Positions 10,700-22,398 of a stretch of DNA of 64,000 nt are shown piece by piece (the first letter of the stretch is position 1; every line of letters begins with the position of its first letter). A model generated the notes under the pieces. That model saw only the letters and a list, made by a program, of their open reading frames with translations, was not told where the DNA came from and did no database searches. The stretch lies in contig ML664161.1 of assembly GCA_007570785.1 (NCBI GenBank), positions 44,726,418 to 44,790,417 of the forward strand. The letters run 5' to 3'. Position numbers and translations under genes: made by a program. Source of the DNA: Antilocapra americana (taxonomy: Eukaryota > Chordata > Mammalia > Artiodactyla > Antilocapridae).

Positions 10700-11877
10700 A
10701 GAGGTAATCAATCAGATGTAACTTCAGAATATAGTGATCCTAGGCAAAAAAGCCATCTCTATGATATTTGCAAAAGAATTGCTAGTTGTGTAAACTCAAG
10801 GAATGCTGTGGGCTTCTGATACAAAAGGGTGTGGGAAGCTGGGGGTGGGCAAAGATGACCTAATAGTTAGCCAATCCCTAGACATGTGAGGACATGTCTG
10901 CATTATAAGATTGGGAAGATAAAGACACTGTTGTGGGCTCTTAGAGAGGATGTGAGCAGAAAAACAGAGGAACTGAAATCTACAGGATTTTATTACGTTC
11001 TTTTTCCACAGAAGAGACTCCATCACTGCCTGAAGAGATTTACCCAAGTTCATGTTTGTCTGTTCCACTCTCACTGCCCTGATTTTCTGGGAAGAGTAAA
11101 AAGCTAAACTATTTCCTCTCAAAATCTTACTCACACATAAAAATTAAAAAAAAAATCCAGCATTATTTTCTTTTCTGAACATACATGTACATATACATGC
11201 ACAACAAATTAATTGTGGTCCTAAATTGAGGGAAGTTGGAGGCGACTTTTAGCGAAACACAATTGAGAGCCACTAGATGGTGCTTCAACTTAATTTTTTT
11301 TTTTTTAACATTTCTAAGCAAGCTAAAATCTTAACTCAGACAGTAATCTTGAATTTTTTTCTTTAATTTTTCTACAAAACTGTCCCTCACTAAGACCAAT
11401 TCTTGCATCTTCTTGGGTAGTTTTGAAACAATTATAGAAGAAAAAGAAATGGTTTAAATTAAAATTAAGGAGAAAAATTTTTTTCATACTTGAACTGTAT
11501 TACCCCTATCACTTAATTTTAGTTGAAACATTTTGTTTATCAAATGTTAGTGTTAATGGCAGCAGATGGTCAGGGCTACAAATAAGATTAGCTGGCCTTT
11601 TCCACTTCTTGGGTCCAACCCCTTATCTCCTCCCCCATCATCTTTAAGAGGCATACATGATTTTCTAAAGCTGGAAGAAAGCTACAGAAAAAGTAGGCCA
11701 ACTTCCTCATTTTACAAAAGAGGAAACTAAGACTCTCAGATTAAAGAGACCATGGGTGTTACTCAGAAGCCAGCTGGAATGTGGACTTGCTTTGCTTGCT
11801 GATGAGAGCACTCACACAGTGAACTTTACAGTTTGTTTTGTTTGGATTGAGAGTTTGGGTTCAAGAGAGAATTTATG
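10700..11877. other. Unassigned 1.2 kb stretch with one CTCF-like motif
   Basis: No transposon or gene was recognised. A CTCF-like word gccactagatggtgctt lies at 11269-11285, discussed as a finding. Open frames here (up to 112 codons on the minus strand at 10796-11134) have no recognisable domain. Confidence 0.45.
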
Positions 11878-12008
11878 GTGGTGGTGCTTTAGTCGCAAAG
11901 TTGTGTCTGACTCTTGCGACCCCATGGACTGTAGCCCACCAGCCTCCTCTGTCCATGGGATTTTCCAGGCAAGAATACTGGAGTGGGTTGCCATTTCCCT
12001 CTCCAGAG
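11878..12008 (-). mobile_element. BovA SINE monomer
   Basis: The BovA body without the tRNA head: on the minus strand it runs from 'ggagagggaaatggcaacc' through 'gtattcttgcctgg' and 'ctacagtccatggggtcgc' to 'agtcagacacaact'-like sequence. Overlapping short open frames on both strands come from this SINE. Confidence 0.92.
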
Positions 12009-12487
12009 AGTCTATGGGAGTCCTTAAAAGGATCACAAGATGAAAAAGGAAAACAACACATGAAATATTCATGAGATTAATTGCTATCTTCAAAGAAAGA
12101 GTGAATATTACTGTTGTTAAAGATTGAGTTTCACCACGTGCCAAGGGCCTCACATGCCAGGTACATCACATCTAAACTGACAAACAAGTATAATGTAGAG
12201 ATTTTAAAAATTGCTCTTTTAAGTCTTACTTTAGTCTTTTTTACAATCTTGATGCAAAAAAAAAAGAAATGAGAGGAAAATTTCCCTGTTTAGGGAAATA
12301 CACCAACAGTTCAGACAGGGAAAGTAGGGCTCAGGCTGCAGATTACACTGGAATTACCAAAACAAAGGGAACTATAATAATCAGCATAATTTGAAAGTGT
12401 TCTTTCTGGGATCCAAAATAGGAATTTATGAATCTCATGAGGAATCGGGTAAGAGAAGAAATAGAATAGGCCTTTAGCTACAAAAGG
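12009..12487. other. Unassigned spacer
   Basis: A possible very diverged MIR-like patch ('ccacgtgccaagggcc', 12135-12180) is the only hint of a repeat. Confidence 0.35.
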
Positions 12488-12692
12488 GGCTTCCCGAGTG
12501 GCTTGATGATAAAGAATCTGCTTGCCATGCAGGAGACCCAGGTTCAATACCTGGGTGGAAAGATCCCCAGGAGGAGGGAATAGCAACCCACTCCAGTATC
12601 TCTGAATGGAGAATTCCATGGACAGAGGAGCCTGGCAGTCTACAACCCATGGGGTTGCAAAAAGTCAGACATGACTGAGCAACTAATATTTT
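12488..12692 (+). mobile_element. Bov-tA SINE
   Basis: Head 'ggcttcccgagtggcttg', B-box-like 'ggttcaatacctgg', then the BovA body 'cccactccagtatc', 'gagaattccatggacag', 'agtcagacatgactgagc'. The B box has one mismatch to the canonical form. Confidence 0.93.
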
Positions 12693-13430
12693 ATTTACAG
12701 AAAGAATTGGCTGGTCATAAATTCTCTCTAAAGGGATAGGTAAAGAATTTTAGAATTAAAGATGCCTCTCTGTTAATATTTAGTTAAAATCTATTATACA
12801 CAATAGACTTTATGATTATTGGTGCCTTAGAAATGAAGGAAGAGGGAACTCTGCCCACATTCTGGGAGAAACAGAACAAAGAGGGCAGCAGTTGGCAGGC
12901 CTTGTGATAAGACCAAGGATGACAAAAAATTAGGTGGGAGAGAGATGACAAGAAGCCACAGAAGAAGGCAAGCACTGATTAAGCATTTTCAAAATGCTGG
13001 GGAGGTATTGTACTCCCCCAAACTACACTGGCTACAGCTTGAGTTATTTTATTTGGACATTAAAGGAAAAGATTTCTCCAGAAGATTGGAACTCAGGCAA
13101 CTACTGGGAACTGCAAAGATGATTAGAAGTTCACAGTCTACCAAGAGTTATTACTTGAACTCTGAACACTTAAAATATATTATGTCCTAATAATAAGGAG
13201 AAGAACTCTATAATCTTTAAAGGTTCTGGCTAGATGTAGAGTGTGACATTCTCCTGCCTTCTTCCCAGTGGCTTATAGCTTGTAATTTTCTGAATGAGAA
13301 GAAAGAAACAGGGAACCAACTAGAAATATTCAGAAATCCTTAAATTTGTAGAGAGTGTTTTCTTCTTAGGAAACTGCAGTCTCTCGCCATTACTAAAGAG
13401 CCACAAAAGGCCAGAAAGACAACTTGGCAG
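12693..13430. other. Unassigned non-coding stretch
   Basis: No repeat family or gene recognised. Confidence 0.45.
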
Positions 13431-13736
13431 TTGTGCTCAGTGAGGGTCGCACAGATATCCCACAATGTGTGCCCAGTGAGAGTCCCACGGTGTGTGCCCA
13501 GGGAGAGCCCCACAGTGTGTGCCCAGTGAGAGTCCCACAGATGTCCCACAATGTGTGTCTAGTGAGAATTCCTCATGTGTCCCACACTGTGTGCCCAGTG
13601 AAAGTCCCACAGATGCCCCACACTGTGTGCCCAGTGAGAGTCCCACAGATGTCCCACACTGTGTGCCCATGGAGAGTCCCACAGATGTACCACAGTGCGT
13701 GCCCAGTGAGAATTCCTCAGATGTCCCACAGTGTGT
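13431..13736 (+). repeat. 36-bp minisatellite running into an assembly gap
   Basis: Units begin 'gtgtgcccagtgagagtccc' and continue 'acagatgtcccacaat'. A degenerate first unit (13431-13466) is followed by two 25-bp units (13467-13491, 13492-13516) lacking an 11-bp segment. Six 36-bp units start at 13517, 13553, 13589, 13625, 13661 and 13697, and the first 4 bp of another precede the Ns. Sub-types exist: units starting at 13553 and 13697 share 'gagaattcctca'. Because 36 is a multiple of three, several frames stay open and mimic a Pro/Ser/Val/Cys-rich repetitive protein. That is not evidence of coding. Confidence 0.97.
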
Positions 13737-13836
13737 NNNNNNNNNNNNNNNNNNNNNNNNNNNNNNNNNNNNNNNNNNNNNNNNNNNNNNNNNNNNNNNN
13801 NNNNNNNNNNNNNNNNNNNNNNNNNNNNNNNNNNNN
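13737..13836. other. Assembly gap (100 N)
   Basis: Exactly 100 N, a usual placeholder for a gap of unknown size. It begins inside the minisatellite, and the sequence after it (from 13837) does not continue the repeat, so the missing part probably holds the rest of the array and its far edge. Confidence 0.98.
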
Positions 13837-14189
13837 TAGCCTATATGTTTACACTGAGAGCACTAGTTCTATCCATTGCCAGCTTCCCACACATCCGCAG
13901 ACAGTGTTTATATCTGAAATGGTATCAAAGGCCAGAGGCCCCCCCAATTTACATTGTGGAGGACAGAATGGAATCTATGCCAGTAGAGGACAGTGTATCT
14001 CTCTGGATTTCTAGAGGTTGGCATGGTGCCAGGCATTTCTGTGGACTGGATGGATGGATGAACAGGTGATGGAAAAAACAATCAGTTCCAGAAGCAGGGT
14101 GTAAAGGGCTATGATCTCAATGAGTTATTTAAATTGATTATGCCCAAGGCTGCCTATGAGCACTCACTTGACATATTCTGAGTAAATTT
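13837..14189. other. Unassigned non-coding stretch
   Basis: Only a short (GGAT)n run near 14045-14060 was noticed. Open frames that bridge the gap from the left are not credible. Confidence 0.45.
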
Positions 14190-14285
14190 GTTCCTCTATT
14201 CATCAAATATTCATTAATTATTTGGTATGTATCAGCCATAACACTAAATTCTAAAAATAAATAAGTAAAATGTGAATCAAATAGT
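14190..14285 (-). mobile_element. L2 3'-end relic, reverse
   Basis: The pattern 'ttcatcaaatattcattaa' followed by 'atgtatcagccataacac' resembles the reverse complement of the L2 3' end. It is short and diverged. Confidence 0.45.
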
Positions 14286-14290
14286 AAGTA

Positions 14291-15052
14291 AAATGGCAGA
14301 AAGTGAAGAACTAAAGAGCCTCTTGATGAAAGTGAAAGAGAAGAGTGAAAAAGTTGGCTTAAAGCTCAACATTCAGAAAACTAAGATCATGACATCCAGT
14401 CTCATCACTTCATGGTAAATAGATGGGGAAACAGTGGAAACAGTGCCAGACTTTATTTTTGGGGGCTCCAAAATCACTGCAGATGGCGATTGCAGCCATG
14501 AAATTAAAAGACACTTACTCCTTGGAAGGAAAGTTATGACCAACTTAGACAGCATATTGAAAAGCAGAGACATTACTTTGCCAACAGACGTCCATCTAGT
14601 TAAGGCTATGGTTTTCCCAGAGGTCATGTATGGATGTGAGAGTTGGACTATAAAGAAAGCTGAGCACAGAATTGATACTTTTGAACTGTGGTGTTGGAGA
14701 AGACTCTTGAGAGTCCCTTGGACTGCATGGAGATCCAATCAGTCCATCCTAAAGGAGATCAGTCCTGGGTGTTCATTGGAAGGACTGATGTTGAAGCTGT
14801 AACTGCAATACTTTGGCCACCTGATGCGAAGAGCTGACTCACTTCCGAAGACCCTGATGCTGGGAAAGATTGAGGACAGGAGGAGAAGGGGATGACAGAG
14901 GATGAGATAGTTGGATGGCATCACCAACTCAGTGGACATGGGTTTTGGTGGACTCCAGGAGTTGGTGATAGACAGGGAGGCCTGGCATGTTGCGATTCAT
15001 GGGGTGGCAAAGAGTCAGACACGACTGAACAACTGAACTGAACTGAACTGAT
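14291..15052 (+). mobile_element. BovB 3' fragment
   Basis: It starts just downstream of the YADD reverse-transcriptase motif, in the 'AESEE' to 'LKSLL' segment, and continues through the ORF C-terminus and 3' end (gaactgaactgaactga). The best surviving frame is 122 codons (14434-14802), showing 'GGSKITADGDCSHEIKR' and 'NQSILKEISPG'. A deletion in 'AESEEL', a stop at the SW(Q to stop)ID position near 14416 and a frame change near 14670 kill the ORF. Confidence 0.95.
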
Positions 15053-18000
15053 CCTTGAAGATTTCACAGAAAAGAAGACAGACATATGAGTGGATCATTA
15101 AAATCCAAAATTGATATATTAATAGAGGTATATACACAGTGCTACAGCAATCAGAGGAAGGAATACTCAATTCTGACTGAAGATGTGGCTTGTAGTTAAG
15201 GAAAATCACTGGACATGTTAGGAGGCTCTCAGCTGCTGCATGAAACAGAAACTAGGGCTCTGACAGTTAATAAGGCCATTTACTATCTTATATTAGAAGG
15301 CATCCAGAAGTAGGGCCAATCTCAAGTCTGGTTATTTCAATGGCTCTACAAATCCTTGAAGAACTTGGAGTTTATCTTTGTCTCTGCTCTGTTATCATCA
15401 GTGTTTGCTTCATCCTCAGGCTGGAAGGGAGACAATGGCAACCATTTAAAGGTCACAACCAGACACATTTCCAGAGGAAGCGGGCCAAGAAACACCATCT
15501 TATTCACAAGGACCTACAGCCCTCATAAGCTTCCTCTCTTGTCTGATTGGTTAAAGCTACAGATCCTTGGGCAAAGTGGCCAGAAATCATGTTTACATTG
15601 ATGAGGTCTACAATGGAACTGGGCTAAAGTCAGTGCCTTTCTCTAGGCACTTATCCTAGTAAACAAAATTGGGACTTTGTTAAAAAAGCAGAACTTAAGA
15701 ATGCATGTGAAGCCTTGATGAGGGAGATGACAGCAATCAAACTGAGTTCTAAAAAAATGCACAGGAATGCTACAGGTGGAAAAGGCAGGGAAGAGAGGAC
15801 GTCATCGATAAAGACAGGGAGCTGTAACAGGGTGTGTCTCTTTCAGGGAAATGGAAACTGCTAGTATCATCTCCTCACACAAGTCCCACATTTCTTGGAG
15901 TCATCTGGGGACAGAAGATTGCTATTCTATTGAGAATGCCAGGAGAGTTTTGCAGATCCAGCATTTCTTGATGAATTTATAACGTTTTCTGAACAGAATG
16001 TCCAAATCTTCTGACTGATTCACCCAACGCTGATTTTAAGATCAAACAAGGAGCCAAGAACTTTGGTTCTACACAGTGGAGCACCAAAGAGAGTCATGGG
16101 GCCTCAGGTTGGAGCAGCAGTGGGTTGCCTGGTTGATGTCACTCATCTCTACAGGGTGGGACTTGGTTTCTGAGCTGCTAAAGCTGGCAGAGTTAAGGTA
16201 CTTCTTATTCTGCTGCCCCTTCATGAAATATGAAAATAATTCTTGCTCTTAATACAGTTGAAGAGGAGGTTTTGAGACCAATCTTTCTATATTTACAAAT
16301 GTCCTTGGGAAAGGTGCTATCAAAATAAAAAGTCTTGTTATTCATTCTATTGGCTTTTGAAAGGCCCTTATGCACACATCGGTATGTAGAAAAAACAATG
16401 AAGTATCCATCCCTGAAACGTTTCTTCTGTCTAAGACACAGAGACCCCACACAGGTACACCTCAGATGTAGATTTCCACTTCCCATCATGTCTGTTCTAC
16501 TCTAAACCTCCCACACATGGAGGAGAGAGTTCCTCAGAGGTATGGTAATCACCAGAAAGGAAAGAAATGATCACCTAGCCACAAGCAGAAGAAGGCTAGG
16601 GGACTAATCAAGAGAAATCACAAATTTAACGAGAGAGAGCAAAAATACATAGACTTGAAATCAGAGAAAAAAATTAAACGAGATTCACTAAAGAAAATGA
16701 TAAGATTCTTAGGGGAGAAGAAAGGAATCATCTTCCCAATTGCTATTATGGCTTGCTTGTTGTTCACAATGTGGTCCTACTGGGAAAACAGTTGTGTAAG
16801 ATTATGAGATTAATCATTTACCTTCTTCCTTAAAATGATGAAAATGCACATCTTTTCAGCTTCTCCTCTATGTTATCTTTATGAAAACAGACACCTATTG
16901 AGCAGGGTGGTTTGTAGCTACAGAAGAGTTTTACTCTGTTTCTTAAGGGTATTTTGTCTATGTGCAGCTTCCTGGGGTTCAGTGGGGGCCACGGAACCTG
17001 GAGAGGAAGCAGGTCTCCTCCTCTGTGGGTGCTGTGTGCACATGTCATACCACTAGAAAGATGAACTTTATATGCTGCTGCTGACCCTTGGAAAGGACAA
17101 GAGCATCTCTGTAGACTCGAGTGATGTGCTGTGGGAGATAGGAGATGGACCAAGCTGTGTATTTGTGTCTAAACACAAGAACTTACAGCTTGCTTATGGT
17201 TCATGCACTCCCAATTAAAGGCTTTGACCCAAGGACACCATCTGCTACATAACTCCTTAAAAAAAAAAGAAAACCTCACCCACAGACTTTCTTTTTCCAT
17301 GCAATGGAAAATCACAACACAACACATTTACAAGATATTGAAAACCAAGGAACGGCCCAAGATGTTAGCTCCAAGAAACTACAGTAACTGTCTTGGGACT
17401 AGAAAGAATGATTAAACAACTAGCATTCCAGCAAGAAGCATCTGTCTTTTGTCTTTCTCCCCAAAGCAACATAAAAAGTGCAGAGGAAGGCAGCCATTTC
17501 AGCAGGGCGAAGGAGGTCAGCTGTTTGCAACATTTTCCACCATTCCCTTAGAACTAAAACCCAAATCCCATTACTTTCCAACTGCCTATCAAAGGCTAGT
17601 GTTTGCTGATGCAGCTCAATGAGACCTAATCACTCCCGACAGCAGTTCCCCGTGGCAGCCCCTGCATCCTGGAGGATGACTAAATGGCAGAGCCCAGAGA
17701 GGAGCTGGATGTGAAATTTCACCCCTATGCCAAATTCGTCTTGGGTGTTTAACTGTTTTTTTTTTTACTTTTTTTTTTTTTGTAAAGATTTCTATCCAAA
17801 ACATGCTTTCGTTGGCAGCTTCTCCAGAGGGCTGTGAGGTCATAATGCACAAACAGTCCAACTCTTACCTCCACAGGATGGTAAAACAGACATAAGACTT
17901 GCAAACTGTAGATGTTGTCAGGCAAGGGCTCTGGCCAGCGGAAACCAGAAGACACACTGGCAGTGCTCACACACATGCCAAAGGCTCATGGAGTGATCCG

Positions 18001-18239
18001 TTTGCAAGCTGTCATCAAGCCAGAGGGTGAGGCTATCTATGTTCATCCAATCACTCCAAATCTTTACTTCACTTCTCAGGGTCACTAGTCTTCTTTTAGT
18101 TAATGGCTACTTTTCAAGGAAACTAGGAAGTATAGAACTTATTACTATATTTCTTATTTATGGATAAGAGATCTTTTCAATCTGGTATTCCACTATGTTT
18201 ATGTCTTTTATTCTTACCCTTATACCCACTATCCAGCTT
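15053..18239. other. 3.2 kb stretch without recognised transposons
   Basis: I recognised no SINE, LINE or LTR with confidence here, which is unusual for this window. The part 15340-15660 may be an old unassigned repeat. Poly-T runs occur at 17757-17782. The longest frames (107 codons minus at 16830-17153; 94 codons minus at 16205-16489) show no domain, signal or splice context I can support. It is a reasonable place to look for conserved non-coding sequence. Confidence 0.5.
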
Positions 18240-18560
18240 CCCCAGAAATTCCTCCCCAGCCCTATCTGCTGCCTTTTCTGCCTGGCTTTTGCTGTTTCTC
18301 CTTCGTTCCCATTCCTGCCTTTCAAAAGGCTACCTACTCTCCAATGTCACTGCCTCTGTGAAAGCTTTCCTGGAGACTTGTTCTGAGCATTGCTCCACCG
18401 AAGTGCTTCTTTTTATAGGACCTGGCAGACTTGCGCACATGTATTTCCAACACTAAACTGTGAGACCCATGATGGCTGGTCTCTTATTTTTATATCTTCT
18501 AAACTGCCTAGCACATGTCTTACACACACTGAACACTCAAGAAATGTATGCTGAATTTAA
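18240..18560 (+). mobile_element. L2 (LINE2) 3'-end relic
   Basis: The segments 'aatgtcactgcctctgtgaaagctttcctgg' and 'ctgcctagcacatg' with the closing 'caagaaatgtatgctgaatt' match the order of the L2 3' end. Non-coding remnant. Confidence 0.7.
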
Positions 18561-18589
18561 ATTTACAAACTCAAAATTAAAAAGGCTGA

Positions 18590-19185
18590 TGGAGGTATGA
18601 TTATTATAAGGATACACAGATACATCTGACTATATAAATAAAAGCAGCTTTATATGACAAAGAAAAGAACAAATAATGGGAGAAAATATTTGCTACATAT
18701 ATAAGGTAAAATATTATTACCCTGAACACATCAGCTCCAAAAAATCAGAGAAAAGACCAAAGATCCTATAGATATATGGACACTGGATACAAAAAGTATT
18801 TACAAAATACAAAAATAAAGTATTTACAAAAAGTATTTCCATTCTACAAGACAGGAAATTTAAATGTCTAGTAAACATATGAAATGATATTCAACTTAAG
18901 TAAGAATCAAGGAAGTGCCAATTACTAAAAATTCAAGGTATTTTTTTCACATATCAGATTGTCAAAATTAGCAATTTTGATAGAATTAACCAAAAGAGTT
19001 ATAGTGAATAAGCAGTTTGTGATGGGAGTATAAGTCATATGTTTATTTCAGAGACTAGTTTGCAAGTATGACCAAGTAATTCTAGTTTTCAATATCTATT
19101 CAAAGAACATTGTACATGTGCACAAGGAGGCAAATATTACAACATGCTTTGTGATAATAAAAGTGGGAAACAAACCTCACGATCT
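18590..19185 (+). mobile_element. Old L1M/L1ME relic
   Basis: A-rich sense-strand L1 ORF2 end: 'gagaaaatatttgctac', 'aacatatgaaatgatattc', 'aatcaaggaagtgccaatta', 'ataataaaagtgggaaac'. A local duplication of 'aagtatttacaaa' lies at 18797-18835. No open frame remains. Confidence 0.65.
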
Positions 19186-19189
19186 TCTT

Positions 19190-19402
19190 TGCATGCATGC
19201 TTAGTCACTCAGTCATCTGACTCTTTGTGAACCCATGGGTTGCAGCTCTCCAGGCTCCTCTGTCCGTGGGATTCTCCAGGCAAGAATACTGGAGTGGGTT
19301 GCCATTTCCTTCTCCAGGGGATCTTCCCAACCCAGGGATCGAACCTGGGTCTCCTGCACTGCAGGCAGATACTTTACTGCCTAAGCCACCAAGGTCACCC
19401 CA
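19190..19402 (-). mobile_element. Bov-tA SINE with intact B box
   Basis: A complete tRNA-headed SINE on the minus strand. The internal polymerase III B box (ggttcgatccc on the minus strand) is intact at 19335-19345, and the BovA body is close to consensus, so this is one of the better-preserved SINE copies here. Overlapping 80-90 codon frames are SINE artefacts. Confidence 0.94.
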
Positions 19403-19539
19403 GGGGACGCAATACCATGAAGCAGCTGAAAAGAATGAAGTTGCCTCTGCAGAGAAACCCTGTCTTTAAAAGCCACCCCTGTCTCTATCCTTCCATCCCA
19501 TTTTCTTTTTAATTCCCATTACTTCACGTTATATTTCTC

Positions 19540-19675
19540 ATGCACATGTACATTTAACTGTTATCTTTCTCCCTAACAAGTAAGACTAATGAGAATGAGA
19601 CTTTGCTTGTTTCTCCATGCAATACACACAGCCCCTGGCACACAACAAAGGCTCAATAAATGAACATTGACTGAA
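19540..19675 (+). mobile_element. L2 3'-end relic
   Basis: The ending 'cagcccctggcacacaac...ggctcaataaatgaa' is the hallmark of the L2 3' end. Confidence 0.75.
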
Positions 19676-20672
19676 TAATGTAGAGCTATATAGAGAAACA
19701 AGGAAATATCTTTAAGGCATACTGAATAAGAAAAGGCAAGTTATGGAATAATACACATAGGGTGATATAAATTTTATAAAGTAAGTACGAAATGATTTTG
19801 TTTTCTATTTTTTTGTTGTTGTTGCAATATCCTTCTAATAATTTCAGTCTGTCCTCATACCTTCCTATGACAAGCTTGACCATCCCAGGCTCATTACCCT
19901 AGCAGAAAGAAATATTTTGGCAGATGGTAGGAATGTCACATATATATTTCTTCCTAAGGCTGGTTTTTGAAAGTGTTAGTTCTCTTAAGGGAATAGAGAG
20001 AATTCTGTCTTCTCTCATCTTACTCCACAACTTAAAAAAACAAAACAACAACAAAACTCCACCTTGAACTGAGATGAAGGTTGATGAGGCAAGTGATGAA
20101 AGTATAGATTCCTTTGGCGGGAAAATATTGCTCCCAGGCAGAGCCCAGGAGATGAAGGGCCCAAGGGAGTTCAGGCATCAGAGACTTTGGAAGTCATTGC
20201 AGAAATTCTCTTGCTTTACAGGCAATATAGGTAGACGGTCTTACTACACCATCTTGATGTGGCAAAGGCAGTCTCAGTTCTAAAGATCTATGTGAATGGG
20301 AACAAGGATTTTCTCCAAAAATGCCTATGGGACAGATGACTTCAAGGATCAGATGCTTTTCTAAAACTAACACCAAATTTAGATGCATCCACGGCAGAAG
20401 AGAGGACAGAAGGAACTGATGGACTGAAGTAATTTTTTTCATGCTATTAAAATGAGTATGAATGAGTACTCTAAATATAAGGAAATTTTTTTTTGCAACT
20501 CAGGGTAGAGGCTGAGCCTTACAGCTATGTCTACATATTCCAATAGATACAAAGAAAAAGGTCTGGAAGATTATAGGCATGCACAGAGGACTGTGAGTAG
20601 CAGTGAAAGGAAGCTTTAATTTATTTATAATATTTGGATTTTGTAGCCACAATGTATGCATGTACTCTGTAT
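19676..20672. other. Unassigned 1 kb stretch
   Basis: No gene or confident repeat recognised. Confidence 0.45.
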
Positions 20673-20680
20673 AGTTAAAA

Positions 20681-22398
20681 GTTCAGTTGCTCAGTCATGT
20701 CCGACTCTGCGACCCCATGGCTGCAGCACACCAGGCCTCCCTGTCCATCACCACCTCCCAGAGTTCAACCAAATTCATGTCCATTGAGTCATACAACCAT
20801 CCATTCCTCTGTCGTCTCCTTCTCCTCCCACCTTCAATCTTTTCCAGCATCAGGATCTTTGCAAATGAGTCAGTTCTTCACATAAGGTGGCCAAAGTATT
20901 GAAGTTTCAGCTTCAACATCAGTCTATTCAATGAATATTCAGGACTGATCTTTTTTAGGATGGACTGGTTGGATCTCCTTGCAGCCCAAGGGACTCTCAA
21001 GAGTCTTCTCCAACACCACAGGTTAAAAGCATCAATTCTTCAGCACTCAGCTTTCTTCACAGTCCAACTCTCACATCCATACATGACCACTGGAAAAACT
21101 TTAGGCTTGACTAGATGGACCTTTGTTGACAAAGTAATGTCTCTGCTTTTTAATATGCTATCTAGGTTGTCCATAACTTTAATTCCAAGGAGTAAGCGTC
21201 TTTTAATTTCATGGCTGCAATCACCATCTGCAGTGATTTTGGAGCCCAGAAAAATAAAGTCTGACACTGTTTCCACTGTTTCCCCATCTATTTCCCATGA
21301 AGTGATGAGACTGGATGTCATGATCTTAGTTTTCTGAATGCTGAGCTTTAAGCCAACTTTTTCACTCTCCTCTTTCACTTTCAGCAAGAGACTTTTTAGT
21401 TCCTCTTCACTTTCTGCCATAAAGGTGGTGTCGTCTGCATATCTGAGGTTACTGATATTTCTCCCAGCAATCTTGATTCCAGCTTGTGCTTCCTCCAGCC
21501 CAGCATTTCTCATGATGTACTCTGCATATCAGTTAAATAAGCAGGGTGACAATATACAGCCTTGACGTACTCCTTTTCCTATTTGGAAGCAGTCTGTTGT
21601 TTCATGTCCAGTTCTAACTGTTGCTTCCTGACCTGCATATGGGTTTTTCAAGAGGCAGGTCAGGTGGTCTGGTATTCCCATCTCTTGAAGAATTTTCCAC
21701 AGTTTATTGTGATCCACACAGTCAAAAGCTTTGGCATAGTCAATAAAACAGAAATAGATGTTTTTCTAGAACTCTCTTGCTTTTCTGATGATCCAGCAGA
21801 TGTTGGAAATTTGATCTCAGGTTCCTCTGCCTTTTCTAAAACCAGCTTGAACATTTGAAAGTTCACAGTTCACGTATTGCTGAAGGCCTGGAGAATTTTG
21901 AGCATTACTTTACTAGCATGTGAGATGAGTGCAGTTATGCAGTAGTTTGAGCATTCTTTGGCATTGCCTTTATTTGAGATTCGAATGAAAACTGACCTTT
22001 TCCAGTCCTGTGGCCACTGATGAATATTCCAAATTTGCTGGCATATTGAGTACAGCACCTTCACAGCATCACCTTTTAGGATTTGAAATAGTTCAACTGG
22101 AATTCCATCACCTCCACTAGCTTTGTTTGTAGCGATGCTTTCTAAGGCCCACTTGACTTCACATTCCAGGATGTCTGGCTCTAGGTGAGTGATCACATCA
22201 TCATGGTTATCTGGGTCGTGAAGATCTTTTTTGTATAGTTCTGTGTATTCTTGCCACTGCTTCTCAATATCTTCTGCTTCTGTTAGGTCCATACCATTTC
22301 TGTCCTTTATTGAGCTCATCTTTACATGAAATGTTCCCTTGGTATCTCTAATTTTCTTGAAGAGATCTCTAGTCTTCCCCATTCTGTTGTTTCCCAAG
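20681..22398 (-). pseudogene. BovB reverse-transcriptase half (broken)
   Basis: On the minus strand this encodes the BovB reverse transcriptase from the region before the fingers to the ORF end and the 3' UTR. RT motif A (FIDYAKAFDCV) is readable near 21715-21750, the 'SPCLFN' part of motif B near 21530-21555 and the catalytic YADDTT box near 21425-21440. BovB uses this enzyme for target-primed reverse transcription in the nucleus. The ORF is broken into frames at 21870-22463, 21660-21866, 21529-21717 and 21040-21513 by frameshifts and a stop between 'SPCLFN' and 'YAEY'. No function is possible. Confidence 0.93.

Noticed and set aside
13431..13736. CRISPR-like array
   Set aside because: Units are directly adjacent with no spacers, and the genome is mammalian.
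13424..14014. 196-codon repetitive open frame rich in Val, Pro, Ser and Cys
   Set aside because: It is the in-frame translation of the 36-bp minisatellite and passes through 100 N. Other frames and the minus strand are equally open.
15340..15601. Possible exon with a 'KRAKKHH'-like basic stretch
   Set aside because: Two overlapping frames are open, neither resembles a known protein, and the region may be an old unassigned repeat.
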